A program made the position numbers and the translations under genes. DNA of 64,000 bases from Bacteroidota bacterium (GTDB lineage: Bacteria; Bacteroidota; Bacteroidia; Chitinophagales; Saprospiraceae), in assembly GCA_016124585.1 (NCBI GenBank), contig WGNL01000034.1:50056-114055 (forward strand). The letters are read 5' to 3'. The notes beneath the pieces were generated by a model. The model made no database searches. It saw only the letters and a program-made list of their open reading frames with translations, and had not been told where the DNA came from. Within the stretch, counting starts at the first letter, position 1. Every line of letters starts with the position of its first letter. Positions 25,578-35,300 of the stretch are shown piece by piece.

Positions 25578-26303
25578 ATGACTAAACTAAAATGTATCGC
25601 CGTTGACGATGAGAGCCTTGCCCGCAAACTCATTGAGGAGAATGTGCAACAGTTGCCGTTTTTGGACCTGGTAGCTACTTGCAAAAATCCCTTCGAGGCC
25701 ATGGAAGTGCTCCAGCGGGAACCTATTGATTTGATGTTTCTCGACATCCAGATGCCAGGGATGTTGGGTACAAAATTCCTTACAAGCCTTCGGGAAAAAC
25801 CGATGGTCATTTTCGTGACTGCCTATGCAAATTATGCCGTGGAGAGCTATGACTTGGAGGTAGTGGATTACTTGCTCAAACCCGTTAGCATGGAGCGTTT
25901 CACAAAAGCGGCATTCAAGGCGTATGAAAATTGGCAATTGCGTCAGCGAACCCCAAATGTTGCGGAGCAGCCCAACCAATCGCCAGCACATTTCTTCGTC
26001 AACGTGGAGTATTCTCTGGTGAAAATCATGGTGGATGACATCACGCATATTGAGGGCATGAAGGACTACGTGAAGATTTACCTGACCACGGCTAAACGGC
26101 CCGTTTTGACCAAATCAACCTTGAAAGGCATTGAAGAGAAGCTGCCCAGCAACCGTTTTTTTAGGGTTCACAAATCCTTTATTCTGAATGTGGACAAGGT
26201 GGCTTCCATCCGCAGTCACCAAGTGACAATCGGAGAACACGAAATCCCTGTAAGTGAGTCAAATTTGGAGGAATTGATGCGATTGCTGAACCATCCACGT
26301 TAG
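25578..26303 (+). CDS. LytTR-type response regulator
   Basis: 241 residues. Receiver domain 1-120 contains AVDDES, the phospho-acceptor D56 in DLMFLDIQMPG, and FVTAYANYAVESYDLEVVDYLLKP with the conserved Thr and Lys. The LytTR DNA-binding domain spans about 135-240 (VDDITHIEGMKDYVKIYL; FFRVHKSFILNVDKV). It binds DNA as a transcription regulator after phosphorylation by a LytS-type kinase, most plausibly the kinase of the same operon. Starts 15 bp after the AKR stop, so likely cotranscribed. Confidence 0.95.
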   Translation: MTKLKCIAVDDESLARKLIEENVQQLPFLDLVATCKNPFEAMEVLQREPIDLMFLDIQMPGMLGTKFLTSLREKPMVIFVTAYANYAVESYDLEVVDYLLKPVSMERFTKAAFKAYENWQLRQRTPNVAEQPNQSPAHFFVNVEYSLVKIMVDDITHIEGMKDYVKIYLTTAKRPVLTKSTLKGIEEKLPSNRFFRVHKSFILNVDKVASIRSHQVTIGEHEIPVSESNLEELMRLLNHPR

Positions 26304-26395
26304 GTTGAGTGACTTCAAAATACCATTTGACTGTTCTGTTTTTTTACCCATATTTGGCTTCTGCTGAATAATTTCACACCAAAATTTATTTCCAA

Positions 26396-27649
26396 ATGAG
26401 CAATACAAGTCTCCGTTTAGGCAAAGTAGACCAAGGTTCCATGCCAGAAGATAAGCGAAAATTTCTTTCAGTCTATCATGCTGCTTTTGGTCCGGCACTT
26501 CAAAAAAAACTCATGTTCAGGGATGAAGCAGATGGCCTTTGGCAACCGTTTGTGGAGGTACCTGGTACTTCAGTTAAAGACCTTCAACAGTTTTTAAAAG
26601 AAGCTGGGTTTATGCCGAAGTCAAGCCTTGATGGGATTTTTGGGTATGCCACCCAAGCTTCCGTCCGGCTTTTTCAGGAATATGTGCGGACGGTTGATGG
26701 CATTGCAGAAATTGGGTCACCAGATGGCGTGGTCGGGCCCAATACCATGCGTTTCATCGAAAAATGGAAAGCTGACAAAAAGGGTACCCCTGATTTTGTT
26801 TGCAAATGGGCACAGGCTTCTGTTCAAAACCCATCCGATGAATTCTCAAAGTGGATTCAGCTTTTGCAAAAAGCAAAGGAACATTACCTAGCCAATGTGA
26901 ACTCGATTTTGCAATTGTCAGAAAGTTACACCAAGCCAACGGACACGCAAAAAATCAAGGATTGGAACACAGCACCTGAGGCTATCCACCTGATTGGCGT
27001 TAGGCGCAACCAAGAGTCATCTGCTTTCAAAAGGGAAAACGATGACCTTTTTGTCTTGCTCATCAATGGCATGGTCTTCAAGTTTTGGGGTTCCACCGAT
27101 CCAAGTCAGGGCATAGCTGGCAAGCGAAAGGACGAGGCATTTTTGATGGAAGGCCAGCATACCTACAAGTTTGGTTGGCACAAGGTTTCTGAAGAAAAAC
27201 AAGTTTACCGGGCACTGAAACCCGCCAATTTTGGAGTGTTGGTCTTTCGGGACCGGGACAACGACAATTCCTTAACAGCTGCCGATATTGCTAAAGGCCT
27301 GGATGCTCAACCTAACCTTTCCATCAACATCCATTGGTCTGGAAAAGGCGAAACGAACTACTCGGCAGGATGCCAGGTCATAGCAGGTCAGAGCTACAGC
27401 AACCATGAAGATAAGGTAATTGACTGCTCTGCGTTTGCGTCGCCAGGTTACGCTGACTTGGCAAAAGGCAAGACAAGGGGGGCTTACAATGTATTCACCG
27501 ACTTGTTGCTGAGCTATGCCCCAGAGGGTGTGCAAACAATCGCTTACACTCTTGGCAGGGATGAATCTTTCCTTTTGGCCGACGATATTGATGAAAATGT
27601 GATCGCCAAATGGGAAGGTAGCTTGAAGGGCAATGAAGGTATTGTTTAA
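26396..27649 (+). CDS. Peptidoglycan-binding domain protein with an L,D-transpeptidase-like His/Cys region
   Basis: 417 residues, no signal peptide. A PG_binding_1-like domain occupies about 60-130 (VKDLQQFLKEAGF, DGIFGYATQASVRLFQ, DGVVGPNTMRFI). The C-terminal half contains NIHWSGKGETNYSAGCQVI near 310-330: a histidine followed by SAGC, a spacing that recalls the H...SHGC active site of L,D-transpeptidases. The family is otherwise uncharacterised; similar proteins occur with contractile injection systems in Bacteroidota, but no such cluster lies here. It follows the LytTR regulator by 92 bp. Confidence 0.65.
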   Translation: MSNTSLRLGKVDQGSMPEDKRKFLSVYHAAFGPALQKKLMFRDEADGLWQPFVEVPGTSVKDLQQFLKEAGFMPKSSLDGIFGYATQASVRLFQEYVRTVDGIAEIGSPDGVVGPNTMRFIEKWKADKKGTPDFVCKWAQASVQNPSDEFSKWIQLLQKAKEHYLANVNSILQLSESYTKPTDTQKIKDWNTAPEAIHLIGVRRNQESSAFKRENDDLFVLLINGMVFKFWGSTDPSQGIAGKRKDEAFLMEGQHTYKFGWHKVSEEKQVYRALKPANFGVLVFRDRDNDNSLTAADIAKGLDAQPNLSINIHWSGKGETNYSAGCQVIAGQSYSNHEDKVIDCSAFASPGYADLAKGKTRGAYNVFTDLLLSYAPEGVQTIAYTLGRDESFLLADDIDENVIAKWEGSLKGNEGIV

Positions 27650-27680
27650 CCCGTTTTCACCACAATAATTTCAATAACTT

Positions 27681-28034
27681 ATGGCATACAGTGAAGAGTT
27701 GGCAAAAAGAATCCGGCCGGCATTGGCACATCGGACTGATGTTGAAGAAAAGAAAATGTTCGGAGGTTTAGCTTTCATGGTGAACGGAAAAATGGCCGTT
27801 GGCATCATCAAGGACCAGTTAATGATTCGAGTTGTACCCAATAAATATGAAACTTTGCTAGAAATGCCTCACACCAAGCCGATGGATTTTACTGGTAGGA
27901 TAATGAAAGGATTTGTCCAAATTGAAGAATCTGGCTTGGAAACCGAAGCACAGCTGCAACAATGGGTGGAGACTGGCATTGAGTTTGCCGACTTGGTCGA
28001 AGTCAAAAAGCCTAAGCACAAAAAGGCAGTTTAA
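27681..28034 (+). CDS. TfoX/Sxy N-terminal domain protein
   Basis: 117 residues. The N-terminal MAYSEELAKRIRPAL and the EKKMFGGLAFMVNGKMAVGI block are characteristic of the small TfoX-N family, related to the N-terminus of the competence regulator Sxy/TfoX. The TfoX C-terminal domain is absent. Lys-rich tail (KKPKHKKAV). In stand-alone form the family has no established function. Preceded by the peptidoglycan-binding gene at 32 bp, and followed 41 bp later by a lipoprotein gene in the same direction. Confidence 0.9.
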   Translation: MAYSEELAKRIRPALAHRTDVEEKKMFGGLAFMVNGKMAVGIIKDQLMIRVVPNKYETLLEMPHTKPMDFTGRIMKGFVQIEESGLETEAQLQQWVETGIEFADLVEVKKPKHKKAV

Positions 28035-28074
28035 AGCCATTGTTTTATTTTTTTTTCTAATAATCTTAATCGAC

Positions 28075-28674
28075 ATGCGCAATTATATTTTACTCACTGT
28101 TTTAGTTGGTTTCTTGGCAGCTTGTCAACAAAAGCCCGCTACTCCTCAAGACCTTGATTTGCAGGATTTTGTCATTAAGGACATACCCGGCTCCGATATG
28201 AAGCGGGCTACTTTGACGGATGTAAAAGGTAAAATTGTAGAGGAAGGAACAATCCTGAATGGACACAAACATGGGATGTGGGTCATTTACCATAAAGACC
28301 GGGATGTGCCAGCATCTATCACCAACTATGTAAACGGTGTGCCAAATGGGCCGCAGTTTGTTTATGGGCCATACGGGCACATGGAGCAAATGAACAGCTA
28401 CACTAATAATATTCTGGATGGAAGATTTGCGAAGCTTAAAAACATCAGAAAAATTGAAGAAGGTACTTATGTAAATGGCATTCTGGAAGGCAATTATAAA
28501 AAATACTACGAAGGCATGGATGTGGTACAGCAAGAGATGAACTATAAGCACAACAAATTGGATGGTGAAAATATCTACTACAACAATAAAGGGGAAATCA
28601 TCATGAAATACGAATACAAGGACGGCGAAAAAATAAGCGGCGGCATGGTAACCGCTGAAAAGACAAACGAATAA
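28075..28674 (+). CDS. MORN-repeat lipoprotein (YwqK-like)
   Basis: 199 residues from the ATG at 28075, which opens the signal peptide MRNYILLTVLVGFLAAC with lipobox LAAC. A start further upstream would place the signal inside the protein. At least four MORN_2-type repeats follow (GKIVEEGTILNGHKHGMWVIYH, ANITNYVNGVPNG-like, EEGTYVNGILEGNYKKYYEG, YKHNKLDGENIYYN), as in antitoxin-like YwqK proteins. It is probably surface- or periplasm-anchored; the role is unknown. Terminator follows the stop. Confidence 0.8.
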   Translation: MRNYILLTVLVGFLAACQQKPATPQDLDLQDFVIKDIPGSDMKRATLTDVKGKIVEEGTILNGHKHGMWVIYHKDRDVPASITNYVNGVPNGPQFVYGPYGHMEQMNSYTNNILDGRFAKLKNIRKIEEGTYVNGILEGNYKKYYEGMDVVQQEMNYKHNKLDGENIYYNNKGEIIMKYEYKDGEKISGGMVTAEKTNE

Positions 28675-28680
28675 TCCTGA

Positions 28681-28720
28681 AAAAGATAAGGGCAAGATGA
28701 AAATCCTGCCCTTATCTTTT
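28681..28720. terminator. Bidirectional intrinsic terminator
   Basis: AAAAGATAAGGGCA and TGCCCTTATCTTTT form a perfect 14-bp stem around 12 nt, between the stops of the lipoprotein gene and the convergent adhesin gene at 28735. Confidence 0.9.
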
Positions 28721-28734
28721 TACCAAAAATCGGA

Positions 28735-31700
28735 TTAACGAATAAGCAGTACATCGCCTTTGTAAAGCCTTTGCCTACCGTCCACAAATTCAATTTCCGC
28801 CAACCAAACAAATACGCCTGCCTGCATCACTTTTCCTCTGAATTCGCCATTCCAGCCAAAGCCAGGTTCGTTTGGTACCAGATTGTTTCCACTGAAAACA
28901 TTGTTGCCTTGGCGGTCAAATATTTTAAAGGATTTGATACTGCGAACTGACCTGTCCGTATATGGCATGAATTCATCATTGAGGCCATCGCCATTCGGGC
29001 TGAAGACATTAGGAATGTAAACCCTCTGGCTATTTTTCACTTCAATAAATACTTCGTCCGAAGCACTACAGCCATCAATCGTTGTTGCTACAACTTCGTA
29101 AGTCCCTGAATTAAAAGGGAATACCACAGGACTGGGGCAATCCACGCAGGATAGTCCTTCGGCAGGCGACCATAAATAAGTGTTTACTAACTGGTTGGCA
29201 TCAACGTGCAATTGTAAGCTGTCACCCAAAGTAAGGGTTTGGTCTGGGCCAAGATTAACGACCAATGGACTAGGGCCATTAATTGTTTCCTGAAATTCCG
29301 CTACGCAGCCATTTGCATCCTTCACATAAAATGTATTCAGCCCAGCCAAAAAGCCAGTTAGGTTTGTATCTGTAAAATAGGTGACGCCATTGGCTGAATA
29401 GGTGTAGGGTGGCTGCCCGCCCGTCACATTTTCTACGCTGATAACTCCTGCATCCGGCAAATCGAGGCAAGTGATTTCATTTGGGATGCCAGTCGCTTCA
29501 ATTTGAGTTGGCTCTGCGAGTGCAGCAACGGCAGTTGCAGTGCAACCTTTATCGTTGGTCACTGTCACAGAGTAGTTGCCCGCAATCAGGTTAGTGGCTG
29601 TAGCTTGGGTACTGCCGTTGTTCCAGAGATAACTAAAACTGATGCCAGGCCCACTCGTAACTGCGGCCAAAATACCGGAGTCCTCACCCTGACAAGCAAC
29701 GCCCTGCTGTTGATTGATACTCACTCCAACTGGTGATGCTGGTGTTGAAACCAGGATGCTTGAAGTTGCGGTACAGCCAGCAGCATTCGTCACTGTTACA
29801 TCGTAGGTTCCGCCCATCAGTCCAGATATCATTGCGGTTGTCATGCCGTTGCTCCACAAAATGGATGTTGCAGCTTCACTAGGCGTTACTTTGGCACTGC
29901 CATCGCTGCCTTGGAAACAGGAAACGGTTTGCTCCTCCGTCGCAATGGCTGTAAACTGTGGTGGTTCTTGTATGCTTTCACTAACCAGAGCAGTACAACC
30001 ATTGGCATCTGTCACCGTAGCTTGATAGCTGCCAGCGCAAAGTCCTATTAAATTGGGAGTTGTATTTCCGTTTGACCAATTTGTCTGGTAGGGTGGTGTG
30101 CCTCCGGCAATGCTCAAGGAGATGGCACCGTCACAATCACCAAAACAGGTAGCATTCGTGACGGAAGAGACACTAGCGACCAAAGCAGTAGGTTCAAAAA
30201 TTTCGACTAAAACCGTAGTATCAAATGCTACATCCGAGAGGTGAATAGAATATTGCCCACCGGGCAGATCCGGCAATACAATGACTTGACCATCCACTGG
30301 AATAGTGCCGGAGCCACTCAAGGAATTGTCTTGACTCTCCCAATCGTACTGGTATGGTGCTACACCTCCTATTGCCGAGAATTCAATGGTGCCATCCGAA
30401 TTTCCATAGCACAACAAACTGCTGCCCGTTGCCGAAGGAATAAAATTCAGGTAGTAAGGCATGACAAGGCAAGTGTCATTTTCACAGCCATTTTGATCAG
30501 TTACCGTCACGCAGTAGTTGTCGCCCCCAATGAGGTTGGAAGCCGTAGTGCCAGTTTGTCCATCCGACCAGAGAACCGAGTAACCGCCATTCCCCCCAGT
30601 TGGGCTGACTTGCATTTGCCCAGCTGTGTTTCCAAGTCCTGCACCTTGGTTGGTCACTTGAAGGTTTACCATTACTTGGCTAAGCACCGTTAAATTCGTA
30701 ATTACGATGCTATCGCAGCCACCTGATAATTGCAATGTGTCGTAGAAGATGCCTGTTTGATTGTAATTATTGCCGCCAGCGGTGAAACTCTCACCAAAGC
30801 AAATTGTGGGAGTTAGGCTTGTGGTTGGTGTTTCATTGCCAGCATCGGCGACACTTAGGGTAAAGATTCCAGTGTTGAGGTTACCAGTCGCCCCGTCGAT
30901 CATGACAAAATAAGTGGTGCTGGGATCAAGGCAATGCAATTCAATCATTTCATCATTGTCGGCTGCTGTGTACTGGCTTGCCAATTCCATCATTGAGCCT
31001 GTGCAACCACCATTGGAGGATTGATAAATCGCCATTTGAATCCCAATCGGGTCATAATCTGAGCTGGTTGCCTGCACAAAAACATGCCCTGTGGGCGGAG
31101 GTGTGAAAGTGAACCACACCGATTTTTGCACGCCAAAAGCGGACGCAGGGGTGGAGTTGGTGTTCATAGAGCAGGCATTGGTCACAAGTTGGGTACTCAC
31201 GGATCCACCCAACGGTACATTCCCCAGATTCTCTGCTGTGCAGCGCAGCTCAGAGGCGGCATTCACGTCGAGCTGTTCCACGCCAAGCCCAAACCAGCCC
31301 TCCACCTCTGTGTTGTTAGTATTGCTGATGTAAACACCATCCACGAGTATGAAATAGGTGGTATTTGGCAAAGGGCAGGTAAACACGGCAATTTCATCAA
31401 AGCTGTTTGTCAGGTAATTGGAGCTGAGCAAGGTGAAATTGCCGTTGCAGGTATTGTCACTGCTCCCGTAAATGGCCACCTGCAAATTGATGGGGTCGCC
31501 AAAATTGGAGGGGTCGCTGTTTACCTCCACCAAAATAGCATCAGAGGGATTTGCGTCTGTTGTGAAAGTGAACCAAACGCCTTGATTGTTGAACCAGCCA
31601 CCTCCAGCCGGTCCAGGGTCTGGTTCGTTTAGGTTTGTGGAGCAGAAATTATTGAAAACACTAGTGTCAGGTAGGCCGACAGGTACACCGGTAGCCAAAA

Positions 31701-32217
31701 CTCCCAAAGGTATTGCGTTGCAAAGTGCATCATTGACACCACCTGGAACGCCACTCACCACAATGTTCATGTCAACGCTGCCTTCAGAAGCACCACCAGT
31801 GGGAAGGGTAATTGTGAATGGGACAGTTCCCATCGGAGGTACTGCCACGTTGATGCAAATCTCTGCTTGACAACTATAAACCGGGGTGCACAAATTGGGC
31901 AGGGTGGCATCATTTTCATAGGCCCGAAAACAAACAGGAATCGTTGCTGGAATATCAGTAAGACAAGGATAATTTTTGTTGAATTGAAGGTTTGGAAAGT
32001 TGTTGTAGCAAATCCCGTTGAAGGGGTAGGAGACCCACCCAGCATTGTCAATATTCACTGCCCATGTGGGGTCTGGTTGGCCAATGGGGTCAGTACAGGT
32101 CGTTGTGGAAGTACCTGAAAGTACGTTCATTTTTACATTGAACTGGCCATGTATCGGTTTAAGACCCAAAAAGAAAATGAAAATGGCGGAAATTGGGTAA
32201 ATAATCAGTTTGTTCAT
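28735..32217 (-). CDS. Giant secreted adhesin with SprB-like repeats and type B T9SS domain
   Basis: 1160 residues from the ATG at 32217 (signal peptide MNKLIIYPISAIFIFFLG). The N-terminal part is cysteine-bearing and possibly lectin-like. Two repeated modules of the type NDALCNAIPLG...WFTFT lie at about 150-440, and further Cys-containing modules to about 550. At least four SprB-like repeats follow (NATCFGDCDGAISLSIAGGT; GCTATSSILV; GCTATAVAAL), each with the GG..PY.Y.WSNG signature. The C-terminal 90 residues (IPNVFSPNGDGLNDEF ... GVFVWLAEIEFVDG) are the type B gliding-motility-associated sorting domain. Predicted surface-exposed adhesin exported by T9SS. Confidence 0.9.
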   Translation of the reverse strand: MNKLIIYPISAIFIFFLGLKPIHGQFNVKMNVLSGTSTTTCTDPIGQPDPTWAVNIDNAGWVSYPFNGICYNNFPNLQFNKNYPCLTDIPATIPVCFRAYENDATLPNLCTPVYSCQAEICINVAVPPMGTVPFTITLPTGGASEGSVDMNIVVSGVPGGVNDALCNAIPLGVLATGVPVGLPDTSVFNNFCSTNLNEPDPGPAGGGWFNNQGVWFTFTTDANPSDAILVEVNSDPSNFGDPINLQVAIYGSSDNTCNGNFTLLSSNYLTNSFDEIAVFTCPLPNTTYFILVDGVYISNTNNTEVEGWFGLGVEQLDVNAASELRCTAENLGNVPLGGSVSTQLVTNACSMNTNSTPASAFGVQKSVWFTFTPPPTGHVFVQATSSDYDPIGIQMAIYQSSNGGCTGSMMELASQYTAADNDEMIELHCLDPSTTYFVMIDGATGNLNTGIFTLSVADAGNETPTTSLTPTICFGESFTAGGNNYNQTGIFYDTLQLSGGCDSIVITNLTVLSQVMVNLQVTNQGAGLGNTAGQMQVSPTGGNGGYSVLWSDGQTGTTASNLIGGDNYCVTVTDQNGCENDTCLVMPYYLNFIPSATGSSLLCYGNSDGTIEFSAIGGVAPYQYDWESQDNSLSGSGTIPVDGQVIVLPDLPGGQYSIHLSDVAFDTTVLVEIFEPTALVASVSSVTNATCFGDCDGAISLSIAGGTPPYQTNWSNGNTTPNLIGLCAGSYQATVTDANGCTALVSESIQEPPQFTAIATEEQTVSCFQGSDGSAKVTPSEAATSILWSNGMTTAMISGLMGGTYDVTVTNAAGCTATSSILVSTPASPVGVSINQQQGVACQGEDSGILAAVTSGPGISFSYLWNNGSTQATATNLIAGNYSVTVTNDKGCTATAVAALAEPTQIEATGIPNEITCLDLPDAGVISVENVTGGQPPYTYSANGVTYFTDTNLTGFLAGLNTFYVKDANGCVAEFQETINGPSPLVVNLGPDQTLTLGDSLQLHVDANQLVNTYLWSPAEGLSCVDCPSPVVFPFNSGTYEVVATTIDGCSASDEVFIEVKNSQRVYIPNVFSPNGDGLNDEFMPYTDRSVRSIKSFKIFDRQGNNVFSGNNLVPNEPGFGWNGEFRGKVMQAGVFVWLAEIEFVDGRQRLYKGDVLLIR

Positions 32218-32376
32218 TACCAATGGTTTATGTGTGTACATGCAGTAATGGTAGAACGTTTTGCAACGCCGAACCATTGCTCAAAGCTACTTTCCCAGAG
32301 TTTTAACAACTTGAATTTTCATACGTCTGGTCTGATTTTAGCAAAAAATGGCGGTATGAATGCTGCTATTCCCATT

Positions 32377-35300
32377 TCAAACAACTTCCACGACACTTGT
32401 TCCACCTCCTTTTTTCAGCACCCTAACCTGCGTCGTGATGCGTTCCTTCAATTCTTTTACGTGCGAAATGATGCCGATTGTTTTGCCTTTAGCCTGTAGA
32501 TTTTCCAAAGTGGAAATTGCTAAATCCAAAGTCTGCTCATCCAACGTGCCAAAGCCCTCGTCAATGAAGAGCGAGCGGATATTGGCGTTTCGCCCAGCCA
32601 AGTCACTAAGGCCGAGTGCCAAGGAAAGGCTCACCAAAAAGCTTTCTCCGCCAGATAGCGTCATCATTGAACGCATATTGTCGGCTTGGTAAGTGTCCAC
32701 GATGTCCAATTCTAAATCCTCGCCTGGGCGCTTCATCACGAAGTAGCGACCGTAAAGGTTTTCGAGGTGGACGTTGGCAAGTTGCACTAGTTTTTGAAGC
32801 GTTAGCCCCTGCGCAAATTTTCGAAATTTAGAACCATCGTGGGAGCCAATCAAGTCGTGAACTGCAGCCCATCGGTTGTGTTCAATCCGTTGATTTTCAA
32901 TTTGTTGTAAAATGGCCTCGCCTTCTGCTTTGCGGGCTTCGTTATCTTTCAATTGCTGGTTCAATGCCCCCACTTCCTGCTGGAGCACTTGTAATTCAGC
33001 ATCCAGCACCTCAATTTTTCCGATGATTTCTGGTTCAGTTTCACTTGTCAATTGCTTGGCCTCGGCTGCTTCCAGTGCAGTTTTTGCAGATTTAGCCTCC
33101 TGCTGAACGGCCACTTCCCGCAATTTCAGTTGTTCCGCCAATGCATCAATTCTAACCGCTTCATTTTCTGGTAAAATAGCACTTCGCAAATCCGTCAAAG
33201 ATTCAAATCCAGCCTTGGACAAGCCAGCAGCCAATGTTTTTTCCAGTTCTGAGACCACCTTTTTTCCAGCAACCAACTGTCTTTCATCGTTAGCAAGTTG
33301 CTGCTTGGTCAGCGCCAATTTTTCCTTTGCTTGCTCAGTTTGTATTCTGGCTTTAGCGATTTCCTGCTCTGCAATTTCTAACTCAGCCATCAGTTTTTCC
33401 CGCTCCACTATTGGGTTTTTATCACCGAAAATTTCAACCCGCTGAGAATGTAGCGCCTTCAAATCTTTGTCTGACTGCAAGTTTTCAGCTTCCAATTGGT
33501 TGCATCGCTCAGTCAAATCAACTAGGTTCCCTGCCAATTGTTCAAGCGACTGCCGGGTCAAGCCCAGTTGGCGCTCGTAATTGTCTTTGCTGGTTTTTTT
33601 GGTTGAATAATCGTGCTCCTTTGTCTTAAGTTCACTGAACATTTGCCGGGCGGTTTCCAGTGAAAAATGATGGCCGAACTTGCCGACCAGCTCGTTCAGT
33701 TGCGCCGTTGCCTCCGTAAATTTCACGCTCAATTCCTTGAGAGTCGCTTCCCGGTCAAGGTAGCTGCGCTCGTTTTGTTGCTGCGAAAATTGAGCATCCC
33801 TCAACTGGTTTTCTAGCATTCTGACCGCTGTTTCTTTTGCTGTAATCTGGCCGTTAAGGTTGGACAATTGCTCACGAACGGATTTTTTTTCGGCTAGTTC
33901 CATTTCAAAATTGTCCAGCCTGTTCACCAGCCAGTCGCCGTGGGAGCGACTGAAATCCTCGCCATCGAGGCCGGGAAGAAATGTCGCCAGCCGCTGCTCC
34001 AATAGCCCAACATGAGCTTCTAGCTTCGCAATTTCGCCGCCTTCAGCCCCTTCTAGTTGCTGGATTTGAGTGTTGATTTCGATATGCTTTTTCAGCAAAA
34101 CACTACGCCCAGATTGGCGCTCCCGCTGTTTTTTTTCAGCTGCTTCCAGGTCGTTACGGGCTTCATCCACAAACGGCTTCACGTCGTGCAAACGGAAAGG
34201 GTGATGTTCACTGCCACAAAGCGGGCAAGGGTCGCCCTCCTTCAAATTAGTACGGTCTTTTTCGTAGTTGGCCAACAGCATTTGTTGGTTGAAAATGCTT
34301 CGCCGATAGTCAAGTTGCTGCTCCCATTCCTCGGCCTCCTCGTAGGCAGTCAGCAATGATTTGTCGAGCCAAAGTTCCTGTTGGCGCAACTCATTTAGAC
34401 GAGTTTCTAATTCATTCAACTGATTCAAAGCTGTTCTGTACTCCGAATTCAGGTTGTTCAATTTGGTGAAATTCTGGTGCTGAGCACCCAACCGGTCAAT
34501 TTCACGGGCCAGTTTTTCCAGCAGGTCTTGTCGATTTGGGGCAAAATTTTCAGGTGCTTGATTCTCAAAAGAAACCAACAACTGGTCGAGTGCCATTCTT
34601 TCACTACTCAAATCCGCTTCGAGTTTTTCCATTTCAGCTTTGGCTTTTTGGCTGTTCTCGAAGAAGGATTTTGAATCCTCTGTCAGTTTTTTTTGACCAA
34701 GCAGGTTTTCCCGAAGCGATTCTTCATAAATGGTTATGGCCTTCAAATCTTGTGGAAGTGATGCCCATACTTCGTTGGTTGTCAGCCAGTTGTTTAGTTC
34801 ATTCAAGCTGGCTTCATACTCGTTTTCCTTATTTTTTTGCTCCGCAGTTTGCTGTTCAGTTGCCTTTTTTTTCAAAATCGTTTCTTTCCATGAAGCCTCG
34901 ATTTTTGAATGAGCGACAGTTTGCGATGCGATTTTTGAATCCAATGCCATTACCTCGTCGAAGCGCTTCAAGGCTGCAGGTTGTTCGGTTTTCAGCGCCT
35001 CCAGCTTGGCTTTTTTTTCATCAAAAACTGTGGCTGCTTGTTTCGCTTCCTCCGCTTCCCCGATTTGTTTTTGATTTAAAATTCTAATGGCAGTTTCCAA
35101 GTTTGCCACTTCCTCGGTTTTGTCATCCAGCCGGGCGAGGGTAGGGTGGAGCGGTAAGGTTAATCGGTGATTCGCCAGCAGTTTTTCATCTGTTTGCAAG
35201 CTGCTTTTTTCATTTTCCAAAGCCAACAATTCAGATTTGGAGGCTTCATTTCGCTGGCGCAACTGCACGACTTGGCGTAGCCAGTTCAATGCCGTTTTAA

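Noticed and set aside
31084..31632. Plus-strand frame of 182 residues opposite the SprB-repeat gene
   Set aside because: Antisense of the beta-rich adhesin; no family features.
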